This document shows positions 46,157 to 57,698 of a DNA stretch of 64,000 nt, piece by piece. Origin of the DNA: Solanum dulcamara. Taxonomy: Eukaryota > Streptophyta > Magnoliopsida > Solanales > Solanaceae. A program made the position numbers and the translations under genes. Location: contig NC_077248.1 in the NCBI RefSeq assembly GCF_947179165.1, positions 51,229,232 through 51,293,231 of the forward strand. The letters run 5' to 3'. The number at the start of each line of letters is the position of its first letter. The first letter of the stretch is position 1. The notes below the pieces were generated by a model. The model was not told the origin of the DNA, searched no databases, and saw only the letters and a list, made by a program, of their open reading frames with translations.

Positions 46157-47890
46157 AGAGTTATGTATTACACAGACATGGTCTCAAAGGTTGTTAGAAG
46201 AATTAAAGGGTGGCATTCTAAAATCTTTATTTACAGTGGTAGAGCTACACTTGTGAGAAATGTTCTTTAATCGCTCCGTATTTTTCTTCTATCGGCTATT
46301 ACTCCCCCAACACTATTCTTAAACAGATTGAGAGAACTACTGTTTATTTTTTCTGGAGGGGTTGGAAGGATAACAAGAAAAAATATCACTGGTCTTCATG
46401 GAAAAATATTTGCTACCCTTATGATGAAGGTGGTATTGGGATGAGGCGAATTACAGATGTGTGTAAATCTCTCCAGGTCAAGCAATGTTGGATCATTAGA
46501 ACTAAACCGACTTTGTAGAGTGATTTCCTTCAAGCCAAATACTGTCAGAGAGCCAACCCCATCATCAAAATATTTCCTTTGAGCCAACACATTACTGAAC
46601 CTCATATTCAATGGAGGCTACTCTCGGGTTCCTGTTGTTTTTTGTGGGATTATTGGCTTGGAATTAGCCCCTTAGCTAACTACAGACAGGAGTTGGAAAG
46701 AGAAAATAATACGCGAGTGGCGTATTTTCTTATAGATGGGCAATGGAACATCGATATGATTAATCAGTTAGCTCCAACGCAGCTCATTCCTCTTATAGTT
46801 TCTACTAGAATTCAGCTTTAAGAAAACAAATCGGATCAGCCCATTTGGAAGTTGAATACCAATGGAAAATTCACTTGTTCTTCAGCATGGAATCTTGTGA
46901 GGAATCACAGGACCAAGACTCTTTTTGATCACTACACTTGGCACAAAAATATCCCCTTTAAATGCTCCTTTTTGCTGTGGAGAGCTTTTAGAGGAAAACT
47001 GCCAATAGTGGAAAAAATCACCGCATTCGGCCATGATTCCACATTTTGTTATTGCTGCCACAGTCCAGGTCCGAACACCATTGAACATATTTTCAGCATG
47101 GGCATTTTGCTAGAAACATTTGGCGCTACTTCTCATATCCTCTTGGAATAAGGCACGAAACCATACCCCTCAAGCCTCTTATTATGGGTTGGTCGCTATG
47201 GAAGTATCGCACAGAAGCTCATAAACTTATCCTTAACTCCACCTAAATATTTATATGTTAGAATTTTTGGAAGAATAGGTGTGCGAGCAAATACGGGGGA
47301 AAGTGCTCCAACTTGGCTAGAGTTAAATTTGCAGTGTCCAAGAATATATCTAATCTTCTTAGAGTTGCTTTCCCTATATTCATTGGCCTTCAAACTAGAC
47401 TCACACTATTTCTTGCATGGATAAGTGTACTCATGAGATGAAAATTACCCAAGTCTCGTGGATTAAGCCAAAACTTGGTTTTATTAAGCTAAATACTGAT
47501 GGTAGAGCTTTGGGTAATCCAGAGGTTATTGGAGGGGGAGGCATATTAAGAGACCATATTGGTAAATTCATATTCTCTTAAGCCATACCTCTAGGGGAAG
47601 AAACCAATAATTAAGCGGAACTAGAGACAGCCATTTATGGACTAAGATGATGTATTCAGTAGGGGTTCCAACATGTTATTCTACTCGGTGTTGCTCACTA
47701 AATGGATTAATCAACAGACCAAACCTCTGTGGACTCTTCACCAGTTAACTCATGACCTTAGTGATATCTCCAAATTATTTCACTTTTTTTCTTGCAGGCA
47801 TGTCTATAGGGAAGCTAACTACACTGCAAATTCTCTTTCTAAGCATAGTCACATGATCATAACTCTAGGTCACTACACTACTCTCCAGTA
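46157..47890 (+). pseudogene. LINE ORF2 C-terminus: zf-RVT and RNase H
   Basis: After the stop at 46156 the RT C-terminal region continues with several breaks. The zf-RVT domain is clear at about 46852-47110 (FKCSFLLWRAFRGKLPIVEK, STFCYCCHSPGPNTIEHIF). A plant-type RNase H follows from about 47460 (FIKLNTDGRALGNPEVIGGG with the first Asp near 47497; AELETAIYGL with the Glu near 47620) and fades near 47890. RNase H at the C-terminus is typical of plant L1 elements. Stops are frequent. The stretch 47891-48437 is 3' UTR. Confidence 0.8.
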
Positions 47891-48437
47891 GCTACCATAT
47901 GGTGCTCGAGGATACTACATGCTAGATAGAGTCAGCCTAGCTAGTTTCAGATGGAGTAAGACCAAATGGATTAAGAAGCCTCCATGATCTCTTATTTGTG
48001 TTGCATTCTTAGATTGAACACCCAGTTGCAGTGTATGCAGTTCTCATCCAAATTCTTTTTTGGTTACTTGGTGCTCCTCGTTCTGGCTATTCTTGTATGT
48101 AATTATAGCCTTTATGAGATTCACCCTCGGTTTTTTTGTTTAGATATATCCTTTATGATGTAAAAGGAGAGTCTCCCTTATTTATGCTTCCCTATTCTCT
48201 TTGTATCGATAGGAGTCCTCTCCTTTAGGTGCATAGTTTCTAGGTTTCATTTGTTAGTATCGGGTATGAGTCTACTTCCCTTAGTAGGATGGTTGACTTA
48301 TGAAGAAAAAGGATTGTAGGTTAGGTTTATGTTCCCCTCCTTGTATTTTTTATTTTATTTATGATAAGGCTTAGGGGTGTGTGGCTCAACCTTTGACCGC
48401 CACGAGGGGTGAGATCCTTGGGTAAGGTATATTTATT

Positions 48438-48446
48438 AAAAAAAAA
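48438..48446 (+). other. LINE poly(A) tail
   Basis: A run of nine A after TATTTATT, directly followed by Gyp-D sequence CCTAGCGGACCC. It marks the LINE 3' end. Confidence 0.75.
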
Positions 48447-48517
48447 CCTAGCGGACCCTTATTTTTTTTAAGCCGTACATAGTTTAAACTCATGCGAGCC
48501 AAGAGTATATGCGACCT

Positions 48518-49485
48518 TCATGGGAAGTACTGCCTCAGGAATTTGCCATTGATTGGACCAACTCTTAAGTCATTTTTATCAATATTTTTATATGCAACAT
48601 TCGTATATGCTTCCTTCATGATGTATGGACTATCCCATTTTGTTGTGAACTTATCCCCCATGCGCCTGTTGAGGATTATTGATTTTCGAATAGCTAAGAC
48701 CAAGTCTCCTTCTTGAAATGATCGTGGCCATACTTTTTTGTTGAAAGCTCTTGCTAGTTTGGCTTGATAGCGAATTTTGTTATTCTTCCAATCTTTTTTC
48801 ATCCAATGCCTCCAAATCTGCTAGACAAAGTTGAGTGTTGATTTTAACTATAAGTCCTTCTTGGATTGCGATGCTCAGTGATAAAATTTGTTGCTCCAAT
48901 GGAAGGACAACTTCTATGCCATTTACTAGAGAGTATAGAGTCGCTTGTGTGTCAGTTCTGAAGGTTATTCGTTATGCCTATCAAGCTTCACCAACTTTGT
49001 TCAACAGGTGAACAAGTGTCTTATTAAAGGCTTCAGCAAGGCCCTTGGTAGGTGTATTGTACATTGAAGATTTGTGTTGCTTGAAACTAAATTTTTTTGC
49101 ACAAACTCCTCATAAGCTTGCTGTCAAAAGGCGTTCCATTATCAATAATTATGTATCTTAGTATGCCATACCTGAAGATTATGTTTTACTTGATGAAGTC
49201 AACAACAATCTCCTTCTTCACCTCCTTTAATGGAAAAACTTTATCCCACCTCTAGAAGTAATTAGTGGCTGCCAAGATGTACATCTATCCTTTTGATGAC
49301 TTTGGAAGAGGCCTAATGAGATCAAGTCCCCACACATTGAAAGACCATGAAGCCATGGTTGGATGAAGTGGCTCAGGGGTTGGTGTATGTAATTGGCATG
49401 GAATTGACATGTTTGACACCTTTTGGCATGCTCTAGACAGTCCATTACCATTGTCGGCTAGTAGTATCCCATCCTCTTGATACAA
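48518..49485 (-). pseudogene. Gyp-D integrase
   Basis: Minus-strand order: the zinc-binding segment CLEHAKRCQTCQFHANYIHQ (about 49440), the core block with AWGL-like and GPLPK counterparts, the DNGTPF segment (about 49145) with a catalytic Asp, and the C-terminal frame 48802-48518 (ARAFNKKVWPRSFQEGDLVL, NDLRVGPINGKFLRQYFP) ending at the natural stop. These blocks match Tat-lineage integrases, which lack a chromodomain. Frame breaks lie in the catalytic core at about 48840-49220, where the final Glu is not readable. It is inactive. Confidence 0.85.
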
Positions 49486-49774
49486 AAATGCAATTTAGGC
49501 CCTGATTGGTGTGCTCCTCAAGTGATAGAATATACTTCTTCCATTGTTTGTCGAGCTTCTTATTTATCAAGATACCGTAGAAATAGTCCTTCATATGAGC
49601 GACTAAATAATATTCCTTCCTAGAAAATGAACTATGGTTCCCTTCTCTTGATTTTTGCTTTTTTGTGGATCTTCAGGCAATCTTCCATGTTTGAGGTATT
49701 CAATTAGTAGTTGTCTCTAATCTTCTTCTTCAATAACTTGAATGGTTGTATGGTGGATTTCATTGATTTGAAGA

Positions 49775-50218
49775 TCAAGACGTCCAGGAATGACCCATTG
49801 ATGACACACACACCTTTGTTGATTCTTTCTCTCCCAATGCCATTATTCTAGCCAAGTTAGCCAAAGCATCAGCCATGCGATTTTCTTCTCTTGGAACATG
49901 GTTTAAGAACACTTGATCGAATCTTTCAAGCAAACAGATAACATATTGATGATATGGAAAAAGATCTTCTTTCTTTAACTCATAACTCCCTAAGAGTTGA
50001 TTGATGATTAGCTTAGAGTCACCATAAATATCTAATTGTGTGATCTTCATGTCCGATGCCATTTCAAGACTAATAATCATAGCTTGATATTCCGCAACAT
50101 TATTGGAGCATGTTTTACCCAGAGTTAATGAAAATGGCAAGATCAACCTTTCTGGGGATATCAGCACAACTTCTGCCCCCATTCCATCTTGACGTGCATC
50201 CCCATCAAAAAGTATCAT
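49775..50218 (-). pseudogene. Gyp-D additional archaeal-type RNase H
   Basis: A 147-residue frame starting MILFDGDARQDGMGAEVVLI. The acidic residues of an active RNase H are all visible: Asp in FDGDAR, Glu in NNVAEYQAM, Asp in YGDSKLIINQL and Asp in NRMADALANLA. This second RNase H between the RT-linked RNase H and integrase is the known mark of Tat-lineage elements, where it may compensate for decay of the original domain. The domain itself is open, but flanking frames are broken. Confidence 0.9.
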
Positions 50219-50487
50219 CCATATTTATATTTCCTTAATGTATAATGCATCTATATCTAGGAACACATCTAAAACCTTCCATTCTATTGGAAGAGGGTGA
50301 TCATCAAGGAAGTTGGCGAGTGCTTGTTCTTTTACAGCCTTTTAAGGTATGTATGCAATGTCATATTGATTGAACACTATAGAACATCTTGCCAGACATC
50401 CTGAGAGAACTGGTCAAGTCATTACAAACTTTACAACTTTACAGGATCGGCTCGAGAAATTATCTTAATAGTATATGCCTTAAAATA

Positions 50488-50817
50488 TTATCTTAGTTTC
50501 TTTATCGCATAAAGCAATGCTAAGAACATTTTCTCAATGGGTGTGCAGTTCAACTGAGCTCCTATCAAAGTCCTACTTAGGTAGTACAATGCTTTGTCAT
50601 TTTTTACTTTATTTTGTTGAGCTAATAGTGCCCTAAGTGATTGCTTTTGTGATGTGATATAGAGTATCAATGGCTTCCCAGGTGTTGGCTCCCCTAAAGT
50701 AGGTGGATTCGACAAGTACTTTTTGATGCTATCAAAGGCATTTTGACATGATTGATCCCAGTGAAAAGAGACACCCTTCTTCATGGGATGATTGAAGCGT
50801 TGGCATTGTCCGGCCAA
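50488..50817 (-). pseudogene. Gyp-D RT-linked (connection) RNase H
   Basis: Frame MAGQCQRFNHPMKKG continues with WDQSCQNAFDSIKKYLSNPP, then PLILYITSQKQSLRALLAQQ and ALYYLSRTLIGAQLNCTPIE. The block that carries the first Asp in other gypsy RNases H reads YITSQ here, so the catalytic Asp is absent, as is usual in Tat elements with an added RNase H. Confidence 0.82.
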
Positions 50818-51045
50818 GTTGGAGACGAACCTCCGAATGAATGCAAAATTTTCTTGTAAACTACGAAGCTCTCTTAATTTTTTTAGAGCAGGGAATTTGT
50901 TTGAATAACATCAATCTTTGCAGGATCAACTTCAATTCCATGGTGGTGTACAATGAAGCCAAGAAACTTTTTCAGAAGTAACTCCAAATGCGCATTTGAT
51001 TGGGTTCATCTTCAAGTCAAACTTTCTTAACCATTCAAAGATAAT

Positions 51046-51825
51046 TCAAAGGTCTTCAAGATGGTTGTGCCTATGCCTTGTCTTTACTACTAAGTCATCA
51101 ACATAATATTCCACTCTCTTATGAATAATGTCATGAAAAATGTGTTGCATCTCATGTTGATAGGTGGCACCAACATTTTTTAGACCGAAAGGCATTACTT
51201 TATAACAATATATTCCTTTTGAAGTCCGAAAGGCAGTGCATTGTTCATCTTTTGGAGATATTTTAATTTGATTATACCTATATGACCCATCCATAAATGA
51301 CATAGCTTCATGCCCAGTTATAGTGTCCACCATGAGTTCAATGATGGGCAACGAAAATTCATCCTTTGGACACGTTTTGTTTAAGTCGCAAAAATCAACA
51401 CAAACACTTATCTGACCATTTTTTTTTATCGGTACAATGTTTGAGATCCATGATAGGTACTTCACTTATCAAATAAATCCATCCTCAATGAGCTTTTTGA
51501 CCTCAGCTTCAATATGCTTTACCAATTCAGGGTGAAACATGCGTTGTGACTGCTTTATAGGACGTCCTCTATTTTTGATCCCCAAATGATGAATAGCTAC
51601 CTTAGGACTAAGGCCTGTTATTTTTTTGTATAACCAAGCAAACAGGTCTTTGTATTCGGTCAATATCTTGGCATATTCTCCTTCTTCTTGAGGTATAAGT
51701 ATTGCACTAACGAAGGTTGGAGATTGATCTTCCAAAGTGCCTAGATTCAACTCTTTGAGTTCATCTACAATTGATGGTATGCCATCTGCAAGTTCAGGTG
51801 GAGCCTCTTGAACACCATCATTCAC
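51046..51825 (-). pseudogene. Gyp-D reverse transcriptase
   Basis: Two neighbouring frames: 51825-51469 (EEGEYAKILTEYKDLFAWLY, HPELVKHIEAEVKKLIEDGF) and 51465-51046 (NIVPIKKNGQISVCVDFCDL, PLPIIELMVD-like region, CYKVMPFGLKNVGATYQHEM). A stop replaces the residue between them. The catalytic box YYVDDLVVK lies at about 51090-51112 with both Asp intact. Further RT sequence (KMNPIKCAF, FLGFIVHHHGIEVDP) continues to about 50910 with breaks. It converts the element RNA to DNA in intact relatives. Confidence 0.9.
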
Positions 51826-52304
51826 ATTATGAAGGCATGGACTATCTTCTATATTTACGTGATATGATGCTTACACAAAGACGAATCTTCCATCTGGCTT
51901 CCTTCAAAGGATGTTATGATGTCTACTACTTGTTTCTCCTTTGTTCTCCCACGAAATTGGTTGGTGAAAACAATGGTGCTTCTTTTTACCTTTAATGAGC
52001 TCTCAGTGGTGATTGATAAAATAACCTTCCTCTTCATGCATGATGGAACAACACTACGGATCTTTTATCGTCACTTCCTTAACAAACGTCTTGCTTTGCA
52101 TGCTCCACCATCTTTTTTGATAATGAATTCTTTATAGTTCCAAAATGATAAAAGACGAAGGTCTTTAAGGAGGTGACATCTCCTTCTATATGCTTAAAAA
52201 CACCACTTTCATCATTGCATCTCAATCTTTCAAATACAGAGATACGAGGTGTCGATCTTTTTATGCGGTCAAATACTGAAGTTCGTTTCTGTGTTTTCTT
52301 ATCC

Positions 52305-53602
52305 TCAACTTTCTATGTCTTTTTCTATTGAGGTGTAGTGTAATGAATCCATTTCCTTCTTAGATGAAATCCGTAGAGGCTCTGCTAAGCTGAATCCAAT
52401 CCTAAATTTTGGAGTGGCGACATAGTGCCCTTGCTTTCTCAACATCATTTGGGACTTTGTCAGTCCATGTATATTTTCACCAGTCACTTCATCTTTGAGC
52501 TCTCCTAATCTTCCCAGATTTGAGAAGTCGTAACCTGATCTTTCAAGTAGTGTGAAGACCTTTGGATCAAAATACCCTTTTATCTTATCAACTTGTGTAT
52601 TACCTTCAAAAGACTCCAAAGTGATGGCCGGTACTTTTGCAATTGGGACAGTCATACTTTCCGTCAAATTTTGAAATAAATTATGACTCATTTCTTTCCT
52701 TAGAGGGTGAACTTGTTGATTACATTCCTCCAGTAGGGGTTTCCCCTCTCTTCGATGCTCACGTGGAGTGTAGCGAAAAATAAGATGATTATCATCAATC
52801 TTTGTCTGTATATATCCCTTAGATGGCGAAAGCTTAATGGAGACTCCTTGATTTCCCTTCTTAGACACCTTGACAATGGCCTGTTGAACTTTATTCTCTT
52901 CCTTTGAATCAACATCAATTGGTTCCACAAGTGTGGGTTTCTCTACATTTGATTTACAAGATTCTAGGTACAATTTTGCATCTATAAAATATGACTCAGT
53001 CTCGATGAAAGGATTAATGTATGCATCAATTTTGATGATTTTTCCATTTTTTATGTACTTCATGCACTGGTGCAAAGTAGATGGCACCACTCCATTTTCA
53101 TGAACCCAAGGACATCCTAGCAATAAGTTATATGATGTTTTGGCATCTATAACATGAATCAAAGTATTCAATTCCATGTCACCAATGGATAATTTTACGT
53201 GAATCATTCCTATGGCTCATTGCCCACCCTGATTGAAACCTTGGATCATTAGGTTATTTTTGGACAACTCATCAATGGTGATTCCTAACCATTTCATCAC
53301 CATTTTGGCATGATGTTGACTGTTGAACCGCCGTCTATTAATATGCGGTTGAGACATTGCTCGTGGATGGCTCCCATAATGAACAAAGGCCTGTTATGTG
53401 GCTTAGAATCTAACAATAAGTCATCATCAGTGAAGGCAATTGCAACAAAACATGGGGTGACTTTTGCATTAGCATGTCGTTCTTGTTGTATTGTTAGATT
53501 AAGCCCACCTTCACTTTCCTTTGCTTTGTCAGTGCTAGAAATCGCATTTGCTGAACTAATTTGGGTATCTTGAAGGAACTTTCCAGGAAAGAATTCATGC
53601 AA
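52305..53602 (-). pseudogene. Gyp-D aspartic protease and linker
   Basis: The retropepsin core is NRILIDGGSTVNIMPK (active Asp in IDGGS, about 53320), preceded by PLFIMGAIHEQC. After a stop near 53297 the frame 53207-52305 continues: LSIGDMELNTLIHVIDAKTS, YNLLLGCPWVHENGVVPST, LHQCMKYIKNGK. It then runs through a long hydrophilic linker toward RT (AITLESFEGNTQVDKIKGYF). This matches the gag-PR-linker-RT order of Tat elements. The stop separates the catalytic loop from the rest, so no working protease is expected. Confidence 0.82.
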
Positions 53603-53614
53603 TGTAATCGACTT

Positions 53615-55421
53615 TCAAATCTTATGTGGAAAAGAACCAGTGATCCTCTTGCTAGTATGAGATTGGATAATTTTTGGTGATTGTGCTTGATCCACATCAT
53701 TCTTTAACACTCTTGCCTTAGAAAGTCGTATATTTAGGACTAATTGATGCCTTTGTTTCTTGTGAGAAACTAGAGTCCAACCATCATCTACTTTGTCTTT
53801 AGGCTTTTCTTCCACCTTTAGTGCACCTTTAAAAGTCCTTTTTGAGCGACCGACTTCAACAGGCGTGAAATTACCGAATTGCAAAAAGATGGTATTTGGC
53901 ATAACCTGTGACTTGGAACACATCTGTGACTTGGGTACTACACTAGCATGATTTTCTTCTGCTATTTCATCCATGTCAATGATGATTTTCCCCTCACTCA
54001 CCAGCATTAATATTTTCTCCTTCAAGACAAAGCACTTTTCCGTCGGGTGGCCAATAACGCAGTGAAACTTGTAGTATCTAGGTTCGCTAACTTTCTTGAT
54101 TTCTTCGGGCCTCTTTGATTCAGGAAGATCAATAAATTTCTTGACTAGCAACTCATTGAGAATCATAGGTACTTCTGAGTTAGAAAATGGGTAAACCTTT
54201 GCCTCCAGCTCCCTTAATGTTTGATGACGTTTCTTCTTTTTTGGGTATTGCCTCAGGCTTCTTCTTCCTTCAATTTTTGCTTAGTTATGACTTTTACAGA
54301 TGTAGCCTTCACCGCCATAGATTATCTTTGAGTTCATACCTTTTTTGAACTTCTTTTCTTTTGTCAAATCAGTAAAAGGAAATATTTTCCCTTGACAAGT
54401 GATGCTCAACTCCGTTTCATGTCCTCGCGTAGTGACTTCTTCAACAAATTATTGTTTGATCCCTTGTAGAATGTACAGAAGATCCCAATGCATTCCTTGA
54501 ATGTATATTTCCACCACAGATATTTCAGAAAGATGATCTTTGCAGTTTAAACTCAACGCTCTCCAACGATTGATTTAATCCACCACAAGTTCTCCTTTCT
54601 TTGCTTAGTGCCAGTCAACTCTATCATGCTGATGATTCATCTAGTGCTGTAGAAATGATAGAGAAAATCCTTTTCGAGTTGCTCCCATATATCAATAGAC
54701 TCATTCTCTAGGTCGATATACTAGTCAAATGCATTTTCTTTTAGCGAATGAACAAATTGTCTTACCAAAAGATCACAATGCATTCTAGCATTGCTACAAG
54801 TTTCAACAAAGTGGGTGATGTGTTGCCTCGGGTTTCCTTTTCCATCAAACTATTGCAACTTTGGAGATTGATAGTTCATTGGCATGGGTAGAAAATCATT
54901 TTTTTTGGTGTAAGGCTTGGTGTAGTACACTGAATGTTTTGGTGCTCCACCATATTGAGCCCTAATGGTGTTGGATATTATGTCTTGCAACTATTGAACA
55001 GATAACGCAGCAATTGAAGCAGACTGCTTCTCCTTTTGAAATTTAGACCTAGAAAGTGACTTATCAGCATCATTGTGTTGTGGAATAAATCCAGGTATAC
55101 AAGTGGGGAAATGACTAGACTCTCTAGGTGGGAAAGCCTCCATCTAGATCAAAAGTTGAGCGATTTGAAGATCTTTATCATCAACGGACTTTTTCAAAGC
55201 CTTAATGGTTTGTTCTATCATTATAAACTTCTCGTCTAGTCAGTTGCATCAACCATCAAGGCGTAAACCTTTATTTGAGATAGAGAATCCATCGAACCCT
55301 CAGATTCACTAAAGCTGAATTCAGTATGAGAGAGTTCATCAAACAACATGGACGCAAGGTTAATCCCAAGAGTCGCAGTTTCAGTCGTCATCAAAGATTT
55401 ACTCTTTCTTGCTAGATCCAA
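53615..55421 (-). pseudogene. Gyp-D gag
   Basis: The N-terminal frame 55421-55236 starts MDLARKSKSLMTTETATLG. The retrotransposon gag core is readable across frame breaks at about 54760-54400 (INRWRALSLNCKDHLSE, IQGMHWDLLYILQGIKQ). The C-terminal frame 54166-53615 reads ELLVKKFIDLPESKRPEE and then a zinc-finger-like YYKFHCVIGHPTEKCFVLKE, whose usual first Cys is Tyr here. Gag would form the virus-like particle in intact relatives. Multiple stops make it non-functional. Confidence 0.8.
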
Positions 55422-55606
55422 GGAAGTGAAGTATTCAAATCCATTTAAACCATAGTTTTAAACCCGTGTCGAGTGATGGGGACAGCATGACTAAGGTCAA
55501 TAGATGTGGTAGTAGTAGAGTCCTTGCATGAAGCATCACTAATTTTTTCAAAGTCCATTGTTCGTAGTTCATAGATGTGTAGGAGGAAGAGATAAAGAGA
55601 AGAATT

Positions 55607-55625
55607 GGTCCCACTGGGCGTGCCA
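55607..55625 (-). other. Gyp-D primer binding site
   Basis: The minus strand reads TGGCACGCCCAGTGGGACC four bases inside the 5' LTR, a site form seen in Tat elements and different from the initiator-Met type of the other elements here. I cannot name the tRNA by eye. Confidence 0.75.
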
Positions 55626-55629
55626 AATT

Positions 55630-56364
55630 TGTTTGCAATAAATTTTCGTAGTGCTAAAAATTAACTGCAATCAAAATAAATAAAATAAAAAGTAATTTTA
55701 TTGATGAATCTTTGTGAGTATAATTCTGTTGTTCTCTTCATTCTTCTCTCATAATATATTTCCATAATTTAAGAACTGGCAGTAGCGTATTTATCAAATG
55801 TAGGAGAATGTAGACTTCCTTGAGATGTGTTTAATCTTCGGAAACATCAGAAAGAACTTCGTCATTTCAAGTCAATCTCCAGGAAGAACTTTATTGACCA
55901 CTCCTTCGAAGAACTATGTAGTTAGTGTTGTAGCTTTTTCCCAATGCTTGCAGAATATCCCCAGAAAATTATGTAACCCTCCTATTTAGCATTGTAGGGG
56001 GGAGGCAGTCCAAATGTGGATGAACTCTTTTTTTCTTCTTCTAATTGGTTTCTGTAAGTCTTCAAGTTTATCACAAATATTATATGATAAGGTTGCTTTT
56101 TTATTGGTTGTTGAACTCTGACCAGAATTGCCACATCATTTGAACATGTGGCATCCTCTTGTTGGTCTTTAACATGACTAGGATGCCAAGTCATCTTGAC
56201 ACGTGGAATGAGCTTGGGTCTCAAGATAAAATGGACCTTGGACTTGAATTTAATGAAATGGACTTATGCATTTGTGAAGCCCAAATTAATTACTCAACCC
56301 AAATGAATATGAATTTAATTCAAATTTTGTATGAATTAAAGCCAATAAAATTTACGTGTCTGCA
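55630..56364 (-). repeat. Gyp-D 5' LTR
   Basis: Plus strand TGTTTGCAATAAATTTTCG ... ACGTGTCTGCA, matching 34060-34776, with TAAAC directly outside. Confidence 0.92.
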
Positions 56365-57166
56365 TAAACAAAAGCAAAACTTTCAATGATTTTATAAATA
56401 AATTTTAATAAATAACCAATAATATAAAAAAATATCATAATTATTATTTGAGAAAAGTATTCATAATTAATAATATAGAAAAAAGTATTATAATTACTAT
56501 TTGAGAATGGTAACAACTAACAACAGAGAAAAATGATAATAGCCAAAATAATCTTTAAGATAAAATTATCATTCATCTTCACATTTACTAGCTCTTCTCA
56601 CCCTCAATTAATATTTGCACTGATTAATATTTGTATATTTTAAAGAAGAAGAAAGATAAAAAGTATAAGAGTAATGAAAAAAAATAAATAAAGTTGTCTC
56701 AGGAACATAGTACTATGAAATATTTATCCTATAAATTTCAGACACGATTATCGAATATATTATTTATTGCAATGTCATTTTCTATACGAGTTTATTTATA
56801 CATTTTAGAATAAATCACTACAAACTAAAAAAATATGATAATATAAAATATAAATATCATTACACAAATAAAAAAAATGATTTAAAGCAAAAATGGATTA
56901 AAAACCAAGAAAAAAATTAATGTTTGGGGCATGTGTTTTTACTCTCAGGACTTACGTTTTTATGCATGAGGCTTACGCCCCAAATTCTAAGACTTATACC
57001 CTATGGTTCTACGCCATTAATTTGCACCTCGAAGTGTTTTTGATACGCCCCTCCGCTGGGCTCGCTTTGGGACTCTTCCCAAAAATATTTTTTAAAACAC
57101 TAACAATACATAATCTTTAAAAATATATATTGAATAATGTGTGCATGTTAATTAACGATAAGATGT

Positions 57167-57262
57167 AGGACAGTCCGATGCACGAAAGCTCTCGCTATGC
57201 GCATGGATTGAGAAAGGGCCCGTACCAGGGCCTATTGTATGCAACCTTACCTTATATTTCTA
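57167..57262 (-). mobile_element. SINE 3' fragment
   Basis: On the plus strand, CTCTCGCTATGCGCATGG and AAAGGGCCCGTACCAGGG match the 3' half of the SINE at 40748-40927. The tRNA-derived head is missing (5' truncation). Confidence 0.8.
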
Positions 57263-57301
57263 TGAAATCAATATCTATTAGGTTTTAAAATGTGTGAATG
57301 A

Positions 57302-57500
57302 ATTGTGATTTTTAGAATGAGTTGTGACTCTTTCGATAGGTTGTCACTTATAAAATGAATTGTATCTCTTTCGACGGATTCTGACTTTTAGGATGAGTTG
57401 TGACTCTTCTGATGGGTTGTGACTTTTAGGATGAGTTGAGTCTCTTCTGATGTAACTTTTAGGATGACTTGAAATTTTTTGATAGTTGTGACTTTCCTGA
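57302..57500. repeat. Degenerate ~39-bp tandem repeat
   Basis: Repeated GACTTTTAGGATGAGTTGTG and CTCTTCTGATGGGTTGT phrases occur, about four to five imperfect units. A TATA-like CTATAAATAAAAGG follows at about 57540, so this may be part of an old promoter or LTR. The stretch 57501-57698 shows nothing else. Confidence 0.65.
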
Positions 57501-57698
57501 TAAGGAACAATAACACCTTTTCATACTACCCTTTATTAGCTATAAATAAAAGGATTTTCTCTCATTTTTGCATCTTCTACATATTTTCTAACACATAAAA
57601 ATTCAAGTTCGAGTGTCATTTGAAAACTGACTCTTTGAGTTCACTGAAGATATTGATGTTTGAGGTACTGCTGCATCAATATTTGATATATCCATTTT

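Larger units (their letters stand above)
39470..48446 (+). mobile_element. L1-type LINE inserted in Gyp-D
   Basis: A plus-strand non-LTR retrotransposon has ORF1 (DUF4283 plus zinc knuckle) and ORF2 (endonuclease, RT, zf-RVT, RNase H) and ends in a short poly(A) at 48438-48446. The right flank GGGTCCGCTAGG (minus strand) is Gyp-D sequence downstream of integrase. The left edge is uncertain (about 39460-39480), chosen where AT-rich Gyp-D sequence gives way to GC-rich DNA, and no target duplication was found. A SINE and a solo LTR lie inside. The first half of the endonuclease is missing between ORF1 and 44165. Confidence 0.8.
34060..56364 (-). mobile_element. Gyp-D: 22.3-kb Tat-lineage Ty3/gypsy element with nested insertions
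   Basis: Two LTRs of about 0.72 kb (34060-34776, 55630-56364) flank the element, and both outer edges carry the 5-bp duplication TAAAC (34055-34059, 56365-56369). The sense strand is minus: the 5' LTR is on the right and the order is PBS, gag, protease, RT, degenerate RNase H, an extra archaeal-type RNase H and integrase. The extra RNase H is the known hallmark of the Tat lineage. Between pol and the 3' LTR lie a nested LINE, an antisense PMD gene and tandem repeats. The size without the LINE and its passengers is about 13.3 kb. Stops in every gene show it is dead. Confidence 0.92.
33906..57102. mobile_element. hAT-like non-autonomous element, split by Gyp-D
   Basis: Left end CAGTATTTTAAA and right end (reverse complement) TAGTGTTTTAAA match at 10 of 12 positions. 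Both ends are followed inward by inverted GGGGCG.GGCGTAAG-type sequence (33952-34010 and, inverted, about 56925-57060). The perfect 8-bp duplication ACAATACA lies at 33898-33905 and 57103-57110, the size made by hAT transposases. Without the inserted Gyp-D and its duplicated TAAAC, the element is about 0.89 kb, with no coding capacity seen. It must predate Gyp-D. Confidence 0.82.

Noticed and set aside
39440..48470. A target duplication for the LINE
   Set aside because: I compared bases after the poly(A) (CCTAGCGGACCC) with the region around 39440-39490 and found no match, so the left edge stays approximate.
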